This document shows positions 36,031-49,320 of a stretch of DNA of 64,000 nt, in pieces. The DNA comes from Cryptomeria japonica (lineage: Eukaryota; Streptophyta; Pinopsida; Cupressales; Cupressaceae), in contig NC_081413.1 in assembly GCF_030272615.1 (NCBI RefSeq), positions 562,844,510 to 562,908,509 on the forward strand, read 5' to 3'. The translations under genes were made by a program, and so were the position numbers. How positions within the stretch are numbered: position 1 is the stretch's first letter; each line of letters begins with the position of its first letter. The notes under the pieces are model-generated. The model searched no databases. It had not been told where the DNA came from and saw nothing but the letters and a program-made list of their open reading frames with translations.

Positions 36031-37290
36031 GAGTGAACAAGATGGATAGATGAGAGAAACAAAATGCACATGAATGATGAATTTTAGCATATTTTCATGT
36101 GGTTCACATTTGCCTTTGATGACAATATGCAAGAATGGTGGATGACCATCAATGATTGTTGCACATGGTCTTACATCATTCTACCCTTGTACGCACCACA
36201 TTGGAGAGGAAAAACATGTCAATGGAAGAAAAGCAATTAGGTCCATAAAACCTTCTTTGATATCATATTTAAATGGTGACAAGAGAGAGCTTAAGGCTCA
36301 AACCCCATAAATTAAGTCAATCATCTTCAACAAAATTGTGTTAACTTTTCTTTTCTTTTAGAAGAGAAATTCATCACAATTTCTTCTAAAGACTCATTTG
36401 TTAAAATATCCTATGCCTAAACAACCTCTCCCATTTTTTCATGTTTCTTTAATGAATATTGCAATTAAATATTTTGGGAATCACTCAATGGTCTCTATTA
36501 AGGTTTAAGGATAAATTGAAATTTACTTGAGAATTAATTTTTCAATTGCTTATTTTTTTCTTCAAAGACTAATTGATATGTATGCACTAATTTCAAGGGA
36601 ATCTCATGTGTTAACATCCACCTATAGAGCCAGTGGACAACTATAGAGCCAGTAGGTGTCCACTGATTCTTATTTTTCCTCTTGCTCTGAACTTGGTGGT
36701 GCTCTACTGGTGATTTATTATATTTTATAGTTTTAGTTTTCTTAGGTTGAGGTGAAACCTCCTTAGTGGTTTCTTCTTCATTTCATTCTCCTTTAGCTAC
36801 AACCAAGGTATATTACTTGTTTTCTTTTACTTTTTATTTTTTATTTTTAATGTCAAGATTCTCTTTTGTCTTTTTAGTATTCATTTATAGGGGAGGATTT
36901 GTGGTGTCTATTACTAATGATTATTTTTCATCTTATATTATATTAGCATTTTGATATGGTGTGGTTTGTGGGAACTTATGGCAACTTTTCTCTACTTTTC
37001 CCTTTCTCAATGCCTCATGTGTTCTAAAGTCTCTAATTTCAAATCTTAGACATACCAATTTGAGTCACTTAGAGTGGCACACTTATGGTTGGAGTCTTTC
37101 CAATAATATTGAGGGGTCAAATAACACCATTATTATTGGTGGCGGTTCTAAATATTTAACAATGTGTAGCTTTTGATATAAAGTTTCATTACCCTTCTTT
37201 AAATTCTATGTATCTTTTCATATACATTATTTATCCATAAATTCTTGGTTGTTTCAAAATTTTCTTGTTTTTTTCCTTCAAGATGACCAA

Positions 37291-37337
37291 GGGTTCCCTT
37301 CCATTAGAGTCCTTGGTTCCCTTCCATTAGAGTCTAG
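37291..37337. repeat. 24-bp tandem duplication
   Basis: GGTTCCCTTCCATTAGAGTC appears twice in a row with a 24-base period. Confidence 0.85.
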
Positions 37338-37869
37338 CAAACAATAATCCATTTCATGTGTTAACTACAATAACTAGTACATTGGTGGTTTTAATCCTTC
37401 CACAAATATAGACTTTACCTTTTACAAATGTAATATCATTCATTTTTTTATCATAAATATAAATGTGTTCTCTACTCTACATTTGGATTTGAAAACCCTT
37501 AAATAACCACTAGTAAACCTTGTTGCATGATATGATATTTTTCAAATGATCAACATGTTCATTATTTTGTGTTGCTACATGGGTCTATTTTGTCCACACT
37601 TTAAATGTAAAAGCTATTAAATTATTCATAAAATAAAATGTGAGACATGTAATAATAGGGCCCCATACTTAAATTAATATCTACCACTCCTCTCTCTATC
37701 TTTGACATTTACTAGGACTTGTTCTCACAATACATCAATAAGTCAATCTCCTTCCTTAGAAACACCATTTAGTATATGGTGAGTAATGATGTGTCAATCA
37801 AAGATCCTCCCATATACGTATAGCATACCTTATAGTGTAATATGAACATCGATGTACCGTACTACATGG

Positions 37870-38520
37870 CATATAATATAGGAGTTGAAGATTAACGCAA
37901 CGCCCCAAGATCACGTGCAAAAACAATGACAACTTTCCACAAGAGAGAATGCAAGAAATGATCTTGTTTGATATTAAGATCTATGAGATGTGATTGAATG
38001 ATGATCTATGATCTATATAAAACAAATTGTACAAGAGGTCTTTCTTATACAGGCAAGGATGAAAGATAGGATTAAACATGATGTTGACATGTGTCTTAAT
38101 TTTATAACATGAGATAACAAACTTAACAAATATGAAATGCCCTAGACAAGAAGTACATGAAATACAAAAGATAAGATATGGTCTCATTGTTGGAACCCCT
38201 AATTAATTACTTAGGTAAAATAATTTATTCATGCCAACACCCCCTCTAAGGTCAACTTAGGGAGTAGCAAACGTATGCAAATGATGCAAAGGCGTAAGTA
38301 TAGGTCCCAACAATGAGACCATTTTAGGTACCCATGTACAAAAGATCTTTCACAAATGGAGTAAAGAAGAAAAAACACATTGCAAAAAACCCATATCCAA
38401 AAGAGAAGATGCAAATGACAAACATGAACAAGTGATGTAATGAGTGACCTATGGAGGACTCATTGATATCCCCAAATACTACATCCATCAAAAGGATACG
38501 ACTAATCACCCCCATAAGAG
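37870..38520 (-). mobile_element. Possible copia 3' end: LTR and untranslated region
   Basis: On the minus strand a purine tract (CCTTAGAGGGGG) at about 38255-38244 is followed at once by TGTTGGCATGAATAAATTA, the usual polypurine tract and LTR start. TCTCATTGTTGG occurs on both sides of it. The far LTR edge is not clear, and 38244-38520 would be the end of the internal region. Confidence 0.4.
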
Positions 38521-38679
38521 GAAAAGTGAGAGACTTTGCAACCCTCTACCAATGAATAATCTCCTTCAAAAAATTTAAGTGCCTAAAGACAAAACAAGAT
38601 CCAATGTCTACAAATAAATTGTCTCCCCTTTCCTAAGGGTAAGGACAAATGTTCTACAATACTCCTAAATTGTGTTCAT

Positions 38680-38995
38680 AGTGATCTTACGTCATTTTTG
38701 GTTTCTTTATTTATAGAGGCCAATTATGTGCTCACTTTATTGATGACTTCTCATGATGCACATGAGTGTACTTTTTTTACTACAAGAGAGAGGTTTTCAA
38801 CACTTTTAGCACCTTGAAAGCATTTTTGGAGAAGCGGTCATGTCGTTTTGATAAATACACATAGATAATAGGGAAGTATCTGAATAGGGAATTTCAAGAT
38901 TTTTAGTGAGCATGGTATTCTATCAACATACAATTTTTTACACTCCTCACTAGAATGGTGTCATCAAGAGTATGAATAGGACTATAAGAGATGGG
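38680..38995 (+). pseudogene. copia integrase relic (plus strand)
   Basis: Readable pieces in shifting frames: a FIDDFS motif, VYFFYYKREVFNTFSTLKAF, a NREFQDF piece, SEHGILSTYNF and a final ECHQE-like piece matching the usual NGVAERKNR position. This is the copia integrase core, with stops in every frame. It is in the opposite orientation to the LTR-like piece at 37.9-38.5 kb, so it belongs to another element. Confidence 0.78.
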
Positions 38996-39012
38996 GGTGA
39001 TCGTACGGATCT

Positions 39013-39210
39013 ATGTCGCACTTTAGGCTAACAATGCATGTTCTAGCCAGAAGGGTTCCGGTCGGACCGATTTGGCAGCCACACAGCACTCGCGTGGCAA
39101 GGGGTTTCTGGTCAAAAGGGTTCCAGCCGAAAACCCCTTGCATTGAGCGGCTTGGAATTGAGCAAGAGGGCGAAAATATTTCTAGAGATTTGGTCGGAAG
39201 GGTTTTGGCG
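39013..39210 (+). other. Candidate first exon ending at a strong splice donor
   Basis: A locally GC-rich stretch opens with ATG at 39013 and runs 66 codons to GGCG/GTAAGTACC at 39210, an excellent donor in phase 0. The peptide is basic (MSHFRLTMHVLARRVPVG, then WSKGFQPKTP) and unlike anything I recognise. It contains the inverted pair GCAAGGGGTTT (39097) / AAACCCCTTGC (39131) and three variants of GAAGGGTTCCGG. It could be the first exon of the gene at 41.6-44.2 kb, in which case the array would lie in an intron; this is inference. Confidence 0.35.
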
Positions 39211-39402
39211 GTAAGTACCTTTTTTAATTTTTTTTTTAAATGTGTTTATTATATCATATTAATTTATGTTTTTTTTAATAGTTTTTTAATAGAAAATTAA
39301 TTTTTTGATAGCAAATTAGTTTTTTTAAATAGTTTTTTAAAAGTTTTAAAAAAAAAAAAAATTGTATTTATTGTATCATATTAGTTTAGAATATTGGAAA
39401 AT

Positions 39403-39502
39403 AAATACACACATACATACAAATGCATACACAAACATACACATGCATACATACATACACATACATACAAACCTACATGCATACATACACATACATACAC
39501 AA

Positions 39503-39533
<31 letters not shown>

Positions 39534-39685
39534 AAATAATTATATGTAGACCTTAGGACATACACATACACATACATAAAAATACATACACATACATACA
39601 TAAACATACATACATACACACACATACATGTACATACCTACATGTACATACACATACATAAATACATACACATACATACATAAAT
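39403..39685. repeat. Imperfect (ACAT)n microsatellite
   Basis: Two blocks of ACATAC/CATA repeats, separated by AATAATTATATGTAGACCTTAGGACATAC near 39532-39562, itself a fragment of the hairpin arm that follows. Confidence 0.92.
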
Positions 39686-39891
39686 ACACATAAAATCATT
39701 ATATACACCTTAGGACATACATACACCTCAGGACATGCTATCAAGGGTCGTGTGTGGTCCTGAGGGGTCACACGCGTGTTCTAACACATGTGTGACTCCT
39801 CAGGACCACACACAACCCCTGATAGCATGTCTTGAGGTGTATGTATGTATGTGTATGTATATATCCTAAGGTGTATATAATTATTTTATAT
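39686..39891. repeat. Giant hairpin (arms about 93 and 107 bp, 6-base loop)
   Basis: The left arm 39686-39778 and right arm 39785-39891 are reverse complements with few mismatches; TTCTAA is the loop. Inner stem: GTGTGGTCCTGAGGGGTCACACGCGTG against CACATGTGTGACTCCTCAGG, ACCACACAC; outer stem: ATTATATACACCTTAGGA against TCCTAAGGTGTATATAAT. It carries the same GGTCCT(A/G)AGGGGTCA core as the array that follows, so it looks like the founder or end unit. Confidence 0.92.
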
Positions 39892-41300
39892 GACCCCTTA
39901 GGACCACACAAGGCCTCTTACGACATATGTGCACCCCTTAGGACCTATTAGGACCACATAAGACCAAATGGTGTTGCAACGGGTCTTATGTGGTCCTAAG
40001 GGGTCATGCATGTGCTCTAACACATGGGTGACCCCTTAGGACCACACAAGGCCCCTTACGATACATGTACACCCCTTAGGACCTATTAGGACCACATAAG
40101 ACCAAATGGTGTCGAAAGGGGTCTTATGTGGTCCTAAGGGGTCACACATGTGTTCTAACACATGGGTGACCCCTTAGGACCACACAAGGCCCCTTACAAC
40201 ACATCTACGCCCCTTAGGACCTATTAGGACCACATAAGACCAAATGGTGCCGCAAGGGGTCTTATGTGGTCCTAAGGGGTCATGCATGTGTTCTAACACA
40301 TGGGTGACCCCTTAGGACCACACAATGCCCCTTACAACACATGTACACCCCTTAGGACCTATTAGGACCACATAAGACCAAATGGTGTCGAAAGGGGTCT
40401 TATGTGGTCTTAAGGGGTCATGCATGTGTTCTAACACATGGGTGGCCCCTTAGGACCACACATGGCCCCTTAAGACACATGTGCGCCCCTTAGGACCTAT
40501 TAGGACCACATAATACCAAATGGTGTCGAAAGAGGTCTTATGTTGTCCTAAGGGGTCACGCATGTGTTCTAACACATGGGTGCATTTGCACCCCTTAGGA
40601 CCTATTACAACCATATAAGACATGTTGAAATTAATTAAACTATATATGCAATTGTAAATTAATACCCCTTAGGACCACACAAGGCCCCTTACAACACATG
40701 TGCACCCCTTAGGACCTATTACAACCATAAGACATATGTTGAAATTAATTAAATTGTATATGAAATTGTAAATTAATACCTCTTAGGACCACACAAGGCC
40801 CCTTAGGACCACACAAGACCCCTTATGACACATGTGCACCCCTTAGGACCTATTAGGACCACATAAGACCAAATGGTGTCGAAAGGGGTCTTATGTGGTT
40901 CTAAGGGGTCACACATGTGTTCTAACACATGGGTGACCCCTTAGGACCACCCAAGACCCCTTGCGACACATCTGCACCCCTTAGGACCTATTAGGACCAC
41001 ATAAGACCAAATGGTGTCGCAAGGGGTCTTATGTGGTCCTAAGGGGTCACGTGTGTGTTCTAACACATGGGCGACCCCTTAGGACCACAAGGCCCTTACG
41101 ACACATGTGCACCCCTTAGGACCTATTAGGACTACATAAGACCAAATGGTGTCGAAAGGGGTCTTATGTAGTCTTAAGGGGTCACGCATGTATTCTAACA
41201 CATGGGTGACCCCTTAGGACCACACAAGGCCCCTTACGGCACATCTGCACCCCTTAGGACCTATTACGACCATATAAGACATATGTTGAAATTAATTAAA
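39891..41300. repeat. 138-bp tandem array with two hairpins per unit
   Basis: Unit starts (TGACCCCTTAGGACCACAC or variant) at 39891, 40029, 40167, 40305, 40443, then 40934, 41072 and 41207; spacing is 138 bp wherever uninterrupted. Each full unit has stem AGGACCACATAAGACC / GGTCTTATGTGGTCCT around a loop containing AAATGGTGTCG, and a second stem TAAGGGGTCACACATGTG / CACATGGGTGACCCCTTA around TTCTAA-type sequence. At about 40570-40800 and 41270 the units lose the hairpin half and instead carry TTGAAATTAATTAAA plus AT-rich DNA. The motif CCCCTTAGGACC and its complement recur dozens of times in both orientations. Confidence 0.95.
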
Positions 41301-41619
41301 TTGTATATGCAACTGTAAATTAATTATGATTTAATTTGTCTTAATATGACTAATTGTAATTGTAAATTAATTTGACTAATTTCCAAATTAATTATTGTAT
41401 ATGCAAATATATATAATTGTAAATTAGACATATATTGAAATTTAAAAATAAATTTATAGTTGTTTAAATTTCTTTTGTGCATAGATCTAGAAATTATCTT
41501 AAATTTCTTTTTTGTATATCTATTTTTTTTAATTTACATGTTTAAATATGTTTTAAATGATTTAAATGTATGTATACTTTTATAATTATTGTAATGTGTA
41601 CTACATATATCTACATTAC

Positions 41620-42000
41620 CCACTCACATCATATCTGGTGAGCCTGGATCACATAACACTAGTAGTTTTGAGCCTGGTGTTCATCCCCCTGGGAGTGAGA
41701 AGACGTCACATAGATCTGCCACAACTCCACAGGAGAGACAACAGCTCTACAATCAAACAGCAGAGGCACTCCAACATGCCCTAGATCATTTAAATATCAG
41801 AATTGGAGACATGCGTGATCAAACAAATAAGCAAAGAGGTGAGATAATTAAACAGGAGCTACTTCATATGGTTGACCTCACTGACAATTATAATCCATAT
41901 GACGAGGTCAACGCAGAGGAGTTCCATAGATCCCTTTCATGCAGTGTATGTGGTACGGTGAAATGGGACACGTGCACTAGTATGACCTTTTATCTATCCT
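41620..42000 (+). pseudogene. Unrecognised gene, 5' exon remnant
   Basis: A frame from about 41635 reads SGEPGSHNTSSFEPGVHPPG, SEKTSHRSATTPQERQQLYN, QTAEALQHALDHLNIRIGDM and ELLHMVDLTDNYNPYDEVNA before stopping at about 42000. It is rich in Q, H and charged residues with helix-like spacing. A frameshift separates it from the next exon. I recognise no family. The codon-like composition and the downstream exons suggest a real but dead gene. Confidence 0.5.
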
Positions 42001-42129
42001 AGATGGTTAGCCACTCATCATAGGTGGCCCCAAAAGGATGAGTTGAGCTCCTTTATTTCTACAAACAATTGTTTGTAGAGTTTCATTTGTTGGATGATGT
42101 TGACTACACCGATTTTCCGAAACATGTTG

Positions 42130-42862
42130 GGCAAGGGAAGGGCAGATTTCAAATAAGTTTAGATGGCCAGGTGTACCCCCGCCCATTAATAAGCGGGCAT
42201 TGATTGGTCCAAACCTTGTGGTTCTTCCCAAGAGTGCGGACCTAGCACATGTTGTAGGTAGTGTACTAGATGACACTCAACAGTCCATATTTTCCAGTAT
42301 TGTTACTATAGTCACACAGGTGGATGAGATGACATCAGATCGGGTGGGTAGATTTTTGTTGTGCTCTCATACTAGCATTCATGATGCATCAATGAATGAT
42401 GATCCATATGTTTGAGTAGACATGCCATCGCCGATGGATGTTGCACGCATGCATGACATAGATCCTTTACGACAAATGAGTGCATGCTTATCTAGTGATC
42501 TCTTGGATTCATATCAGGTCATTGCAATGGAGCATGGGATCCCACTAGAGGAGGCCCCATCATTTGTTAGGCGTGTACTTGGTAGACCGAGTGCTTCTAG
42601 TCGTGGTTGTGAGCATATAGATTCTTAGCCTACTGTTGTTGCACATCCTATTGCCCCATCCCAACATACAACAGTTGGTCAGGATACACCTCCTCCTGTT
42701 TATACATCAGTTGATCGAGCCACAATACCTGGTACTGGATTTTCGGGGATGTCCACTATCGTGCTTATGGAGCCAGACAATGAGGGGGATCATGTTGCAG
42801 TGGGCTCCTTGCATGATTCTGACATCAGCAGGATTGGACAAGCCTTACATGTTGCAGGAGAG
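42130..42862 (+). pseudogene. Unrecognised gene, large internal exon
   Basis: One frame runs to the donor GGAGAG/GTAAGA at 42862, interrupted only by TGA at 42413 and TAG at 42626. It reads LIGPNLVVLPKSADLAHVVG, SVLDDTQQSIFSSIVTIVTQ, then PSPMDVARMHDIDPLRQMSA and LEEAPSFVRRVLGRPSASSR, ending SDISRIGQALHVAGE. The first stop looks like a former CGA. No known domain is evident. The exon continues in phase 0 into the triplicated exon pairs. Confidence 0.55.
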
Positions 42863-42981
42863 GTAAGAATTATAATTTACTAATTTAATTTAGAAATTTT
42901 ATATAGCTACTTGATTGTACACATGAACTGCATAGATTAAATTGATTATATATATTGGATTGTATTTTTTGAACTATATAG

Positions 42982-44250
<1,269 letters not shown>

Positions 44251-44470
44251 GTGTGCATATTTTCTAGACATTTCATATTTGTACATGTGTACTAGACATT
44301 TCATACATATGTACTACACATTTCATATGTGTATGTGTACTAGATATTTGTTTTCCATATTTCATGTGTGTATGTGTACTAGACATTTAATACATGTGTA
44401 CATGTGATAGATAGACATATATGTGTATGTGTTAGATAGATCTACATTTCATACTACTTTGCACGTTTTT

Positions 44471-44496
44471 ATAGATAGATAGATAGATAGATAGAT
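44471..44496. repeat. (ATAG)n microsatellite
   Basis: Six ATAG units. The surrounding 44250-44640 repeats short blocks (ACTAGACATTTCATA, GTTAGATAGATCTACATTTC) several times. Confidence 0.9.
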
Positions 44497-44639
44497 TACG
44501 TTTTTTAAAGTTAAGTGTTTAAATGATACATAGTCATTTGAATTTCAAATGTGTATCTTATAGATAGACATATACATATATGTGTTAGGAATCTACATTT
44601 CATACTAGACTTTGCATGTTTTTGAAAGTTAAGTGTTTA

Positions 44640-46627
44640 AAGGTTACATTTTTGAAAGTTAAGTGTTTATGTATATTGTAGTTGTTCATTGTTAAACAAA
44701 TTTAGTCATTAAAATTTAATTTAGTTGTTCATTTTAGTTAAGTGTTTATGTATGTTTAATGAACTTAATTCAAAAATTTAATTAACTTATATCTATATAT
44801 TTAAATTTAATGAATTTATATCCATGACGCAAATATCCCCTTAAGACCACTTAAAACACCTTAGGACAACATAATTAGATGAATCCAAATAGCATAATTA
44901 AATAAAACAATATATGTGTAAATATAAATTAAATGAATGTACATAGATGAATAAAATGAATCCATGCATGTGTAAAAATATAAATGAATCAATGATTCAA
45001 ATATCCCCTTAAATCCCCTTAAGACCACATAAAACAATTTAAGACAACATATTTAGATTCAAATTTAATTTAGTTGTTCATTTTAGTTAAAACCCCTTAA
45101 ATACCCTTAAGCATACAAATTTAGTCATTAAAATTTAATTTAGTTGTTCATTTTAGTTAAGTGTTTATGTATGTTTAATGAACTTATATCTATATATTTA
45201 AATTTAATGAACTTATATCCATGACGCAAATATCCCCTTAAGACCACTTAAAACACCTTAGGACAACATAATTGGATGAATCCTAACAACATAATTAAAC
45301 GAAATAATATATGTGTAAATATAAATTAAATGAATGTACATAGATGAATAAAAGGAATCCATGCATGTGTAAAAATATAAAAGAATCCATGACGCAAATA
45401 TCCCCGTAAATCCCTTAAGACCACTTAAAATACCTTAAGACAACATAATTAGATTGAAATTTAATTTAGTTGTTCATTTTAGTTAAATCCCCTTAAGCAT
45501 ACAAATTTAGTCGTTAAAATTTAATTTAGTTGTTCATTTAAGTGTTTATGTATGTTTAATGAACTTAATTCAAAAATTTAATGAACTTATATCTATATAT
45601 TTAAATTTAATGAACTTATATCCATGACACAAATATCCCCTTAAATCCCTTTAAGACCACTTAAAACACCTTACGACAACATAATTAGATGAATCCAAAC
45701 AACATAATTAAATGAAACTATATATGTGTAAATATAAATTAAATGAATGCACATAGATAAATTAAAATGAATCCATGCATGTGTAAAAACATAAAAGAAT
45801 CCATGACGCAAATATCTCCTTAAATCCCCTTAAGACCACTTAAAACACCTTAAGACAACATAATTAGATTGAAATTTAATTTAGTTGTTCATTTTAGTTA
45901 AATCCTCTTAAGCATACAAATTTAGTCGTTAAAATTTAATTTAGTTGTTCATTTTAGTTAAGTGTTTATGTATGTTTAATGAACTTCAAAAATTTAATGA
46001 ACTTATATCTATATATTTAAATTTAATGAACTTATATCCATGACGCAAATATCCCCTTAAAACCACTTAAAACACCTTAGAACAACATAATTAAATGAAA
46101 CAATATATGTGTAAATATAAATTAAATGAATGTACAGATGAATAAAACGAACCCATGCGTGTGTAAAAATATAAAAGAATCAATGACACAAATATCCCCT
46201 TAAATCCCCTTAAGACCATTTAAAACACCTTAAGACAACATAATTAGATTGAAATTTAATTTAGTTTTTCATTTTAGTTAAATCCCCTTAAGCATACAAA
46301 TTTAGTCATTAAAATTTAATTTAGTTGTTCATTTTAGTTAAGTGTTTATGTATGTTTAATGAACTTACTTCAGAAATTTAATGAACTTATATCTATATAT
46401 TTAAATTTAATGAACTTATATCCATGACGCAAATATCCCCTTAAATCTCCTTAAGACTGCTTAAAACACATTAGGACAACATAATTAAATGAATCCATAC
46501 AACATAATTAAATGAAATCATACATTTGTAAATATAAATTAAATGAATACATAGATGAATAAAACGAATCCATGCATGTGTAAAAATATAAATGAATCCA
46601 TGACACAAATATCCCCTTAAGACAATC

Positions 46628-46715
<88 letters not shown>

Positions 46716-46990
46716 CTCTTGGATCATGCATATCTATAAATGAATTGATACATGTATACATACATTTAAAGATGATTTAATAGGTGATTCACACATTGAA
46801 AATTCAAGCTACCTGTGTTACTATATATACATGCGTAACTATATATACAACATAATTAAATGAAACTATGCATGTGTAAATATAAATTAAATGAATACAT
46901 AGATGAATAAAATGAATCCATGCATGTGTACAAATATAAATGAATCCATACATGTGTTTAAATGACCTATTAAGACAACATGTAATGAAA
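44640..46990. repeat. Second tandem array, about 400-bp period
   Basis: The landmark TATATCCATGACGCAAATAT starts units near 44818, 45215, 45618, 46034 and 46418 (spacing about 384-416). Each unit has CCCCTTAAGACCACTTAAAA, CACCTTAGGACAACATAATT, TGAATCCATGCATGTGTAAA and AATTTAATTTAGTTGTTCAT. A partial unit continues after the TA run up to about 46990. The CCCCTTAAGACCAC motif is close to CCCCTTAGGACCAC of the first array, on the other side of the gene. Confidence 0.93.
46631..46712. repeat. (TA)n microsatellite, about 82 bp
   Basis: Uninterrupted AT run inside the last unit of the second array. Confidence 0.97.
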
Positions 46991-48719
46991 TAAATCCATA
47001 CACATAAATAAAATTAAAAATTAAAATCAATACATTATTGTTCAATGCATAGACACGAAATATTTAATTTAAGAATAAAACATGTAAAATCAACGTATAA
47101 AATGTAAAATAGATGCATCAACAAAACTAAATTTCCACAAGTTATCCAAATGAAAATTGTAGTACCCCTGCCGTAATCAATTTCTAATCTTGGTTTGACC
47201 TTGGTTAGTTTATCATGTTATAATGTTATAGTCAGATGTTTTGGATTTTTGTGCATACTTGTTAATGTGGTTTTCACGCCAATTCGTATGCAAGTTTATT
47301 AGTTCTCCTATTTTGTGTTATTAATATCAGGCTAACACTTTCATTAAGTATAGATATGTATGCATGTATGACTCTTGGTTGCAGGAGATTTCAGGTACAG
47401 TGTCGCATGGGTGCGAGGTTCGTCTCCGCCTGGATTCGCAGGTTTGAGTATACCTCTTTGGTCCTTAGAATTTGGATTAGGTGGTCATAAGACCCTCATT
47501 TGACCATAGTCGTGCTCAAGTGAACATCGTCAGTCGTCGTCGGTATTCTCTTTGGTTGGGTATGCAGGTCGTCTATTTGTTTGGCTTTCTTGGGTTGCGT
47601 GTTTGTGTGGGGTTAAATTGAGTATTTAATTTGATTTGATGTATGTTTACGCATTAGTATTTTGGAGACTAAATTAAATAGGTTCCCTTTTTATGAGATT
47701 AATCATTAATTAGAATTGCTCTATTCAGGTTGGTAGCAAGTTCATTTAAATGATGAATATTTTCAATTATGCTTTTGAAATGAAAGATTTAAATTTATTC
47801 GAAATAGAATTAATTTAAGCTCTTTAGCATTTTGGCATAGAAAGGGGTAATTTAAGTTATTTGGGAAAATCAATTTTAATTTGAAAAGCAAGTTTAATAT
47901 ATTGATTTGTTGAAAAGAATGAATTTGGAGATTTTATTTTAAATAAAAATATTTTAAATCCAAAAATGAATTTTTGGTCAAACTTTTCCCCATTTAACCT
48001 AGGTTTGAAAATAATTTTTGGAGGATTATTTTGGAGAGTATTTTGGAAAAATATTTTTGGGAATGAAATTTTGGGGATTTTGCAAAAGGAAGGATTTTTG
48101 GAGCTTGCAGGTTGGCTTCTCCTTCAATCTTGTCAGGATTGTTGAACCAAGTAGATCTCTGGTTTATTTCATTGGCTTCTTTGTTTTAAAGAAATTGTTT
48201 TGGATTTTGTATAAATCTGTTTGTGAAGATTAAAAAATCTCATCTATTTGAGGAAAATGAAATAGTTGTAATTATATCTCCAATCCAAACCCTCCTTGTC
48301 TTCTTTTCCATCTCAAGTTTAGGTTTTGGTTGCTCAGGTTGTTTTAAAATCAAATTTGGGGTTTGGCTGTTCAAGATGAAATTTTGTTTAAAACTCTATT
48401 GAATGTTCTTAGAAATAAGTTTTAAATTGGAAAATTAGTTTGGGGTTTGGCAGATTTGTTGATTAGATGTGTAAATCAATCTTATTTTGCCAAGTATGGT
48501 GTTTGGTTGGAAACTTTTACCTTTTCTGGGTCTAGTCATTCTGTGGATGCAGACATTTTGCAACCCATGAAGTTCTGGAAAAATGGTTTTAAGTCTCAGT
48601 CTGAGACTGTTTAAAAAAGTTGAAATTTATTTATTTTAAAAGTTATTTTTAAAAAACAAAAAATAAGCATAAAAAAATGAATTTAACCCCACGTGGCAGG
48701 GAAAACCCCCCACCAAGCG

Positions 48720-48795
48720 AGGAGGTAGCAGGCTACCAAAGGTAGCGGTTGCTTACAATTGGTAGCAGCGCTACCAATGGTAGCGACCTGGTACC
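48720..48795. repeat. Cluster of GGTAGC/GCTACC inverted motifs
   Basis: Within 75 bases GGTAGC or GCTACC (or GGTACC) occurs at least seven times in alternating orientation, including GGTAGCAGGCTACC and GCTACCAATGGTAGC. It lies in the only GC-rich patch of the LTR-like block. Confidence 0.85.
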
Positions 48796-49010
48796 ATTTG
48801 GAAATTGTAATTTTTTATATATATTTTTTTTTGTGTTAAAAAAAATATATATAATAATATATTAATAAAATAATAGTTATTTTTTTAAAATAAGTTTTAA
48901 TTATTATTTAATTCAACCATTAAATAATAATTGATGAATAGTTGGTCAATAACTAATGTATATTTTTAAATATATATTAACTGTTGTTAATTTATGATTT
49001 TATTAATTAT

Positions 49011-49041
<31 letters not shown>

Positions 49042-49320
49042 TGGTTTGTATATTTGTTAAAAAAATATATACGTAAGGAAGTATTATGCTAATTCAGAGA
49101 ATGATTACCTATTTTGCTTTAACTCTCTTCTAATGTATATTTCCATTTTTTGGAAAGTATATGCTTGTTTTGGAGATGTGAGAGTGGTTTATTTATTTCG
49201 AAAAAGAATAAGAATAATGTTTTATTTTGAAGAATAAATATCATATTTAGTGAGTTAATGTTTATTTAATTATATCCATGTGAATTTGGTTTAAAAACTC
49301 AAGATGAATTATTTATGTTT

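Larger units (their letters stand above)
30250..37860. other. Gene-poor AT-rich region
   Basis: No convincing coding sequence on either strand; open frames here are short and unlike known proteins. GGTGGGGTGTTACA at about 31236 and GTGGGCATTACA near 33206 look like inner or outer ends of gypsy-type LTRs (reverse complement TGTAACACCCC and TGTAATGCCC), but matching partners were not found. Small tandem duplications are listed separately. Confidence 0.5.

Noticed and set aside
36766-37176. Two adjacent plus-strand frames of 62 and 71 residues
   Set aside because: Low-complexity F/S/Y content, no motif, no support for a gene.
39362-39771. His/Ile/Tyr-rich frames on both strands
   Set aside because: Translation of the ACAT repeat and hairpin arm; not a gene.
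39730-41300. CRISPR array
   Set aside because: Repeats are 138 bp with hairpins and no unique spacers, in a plant nuclear context; a tandem array is the right description.
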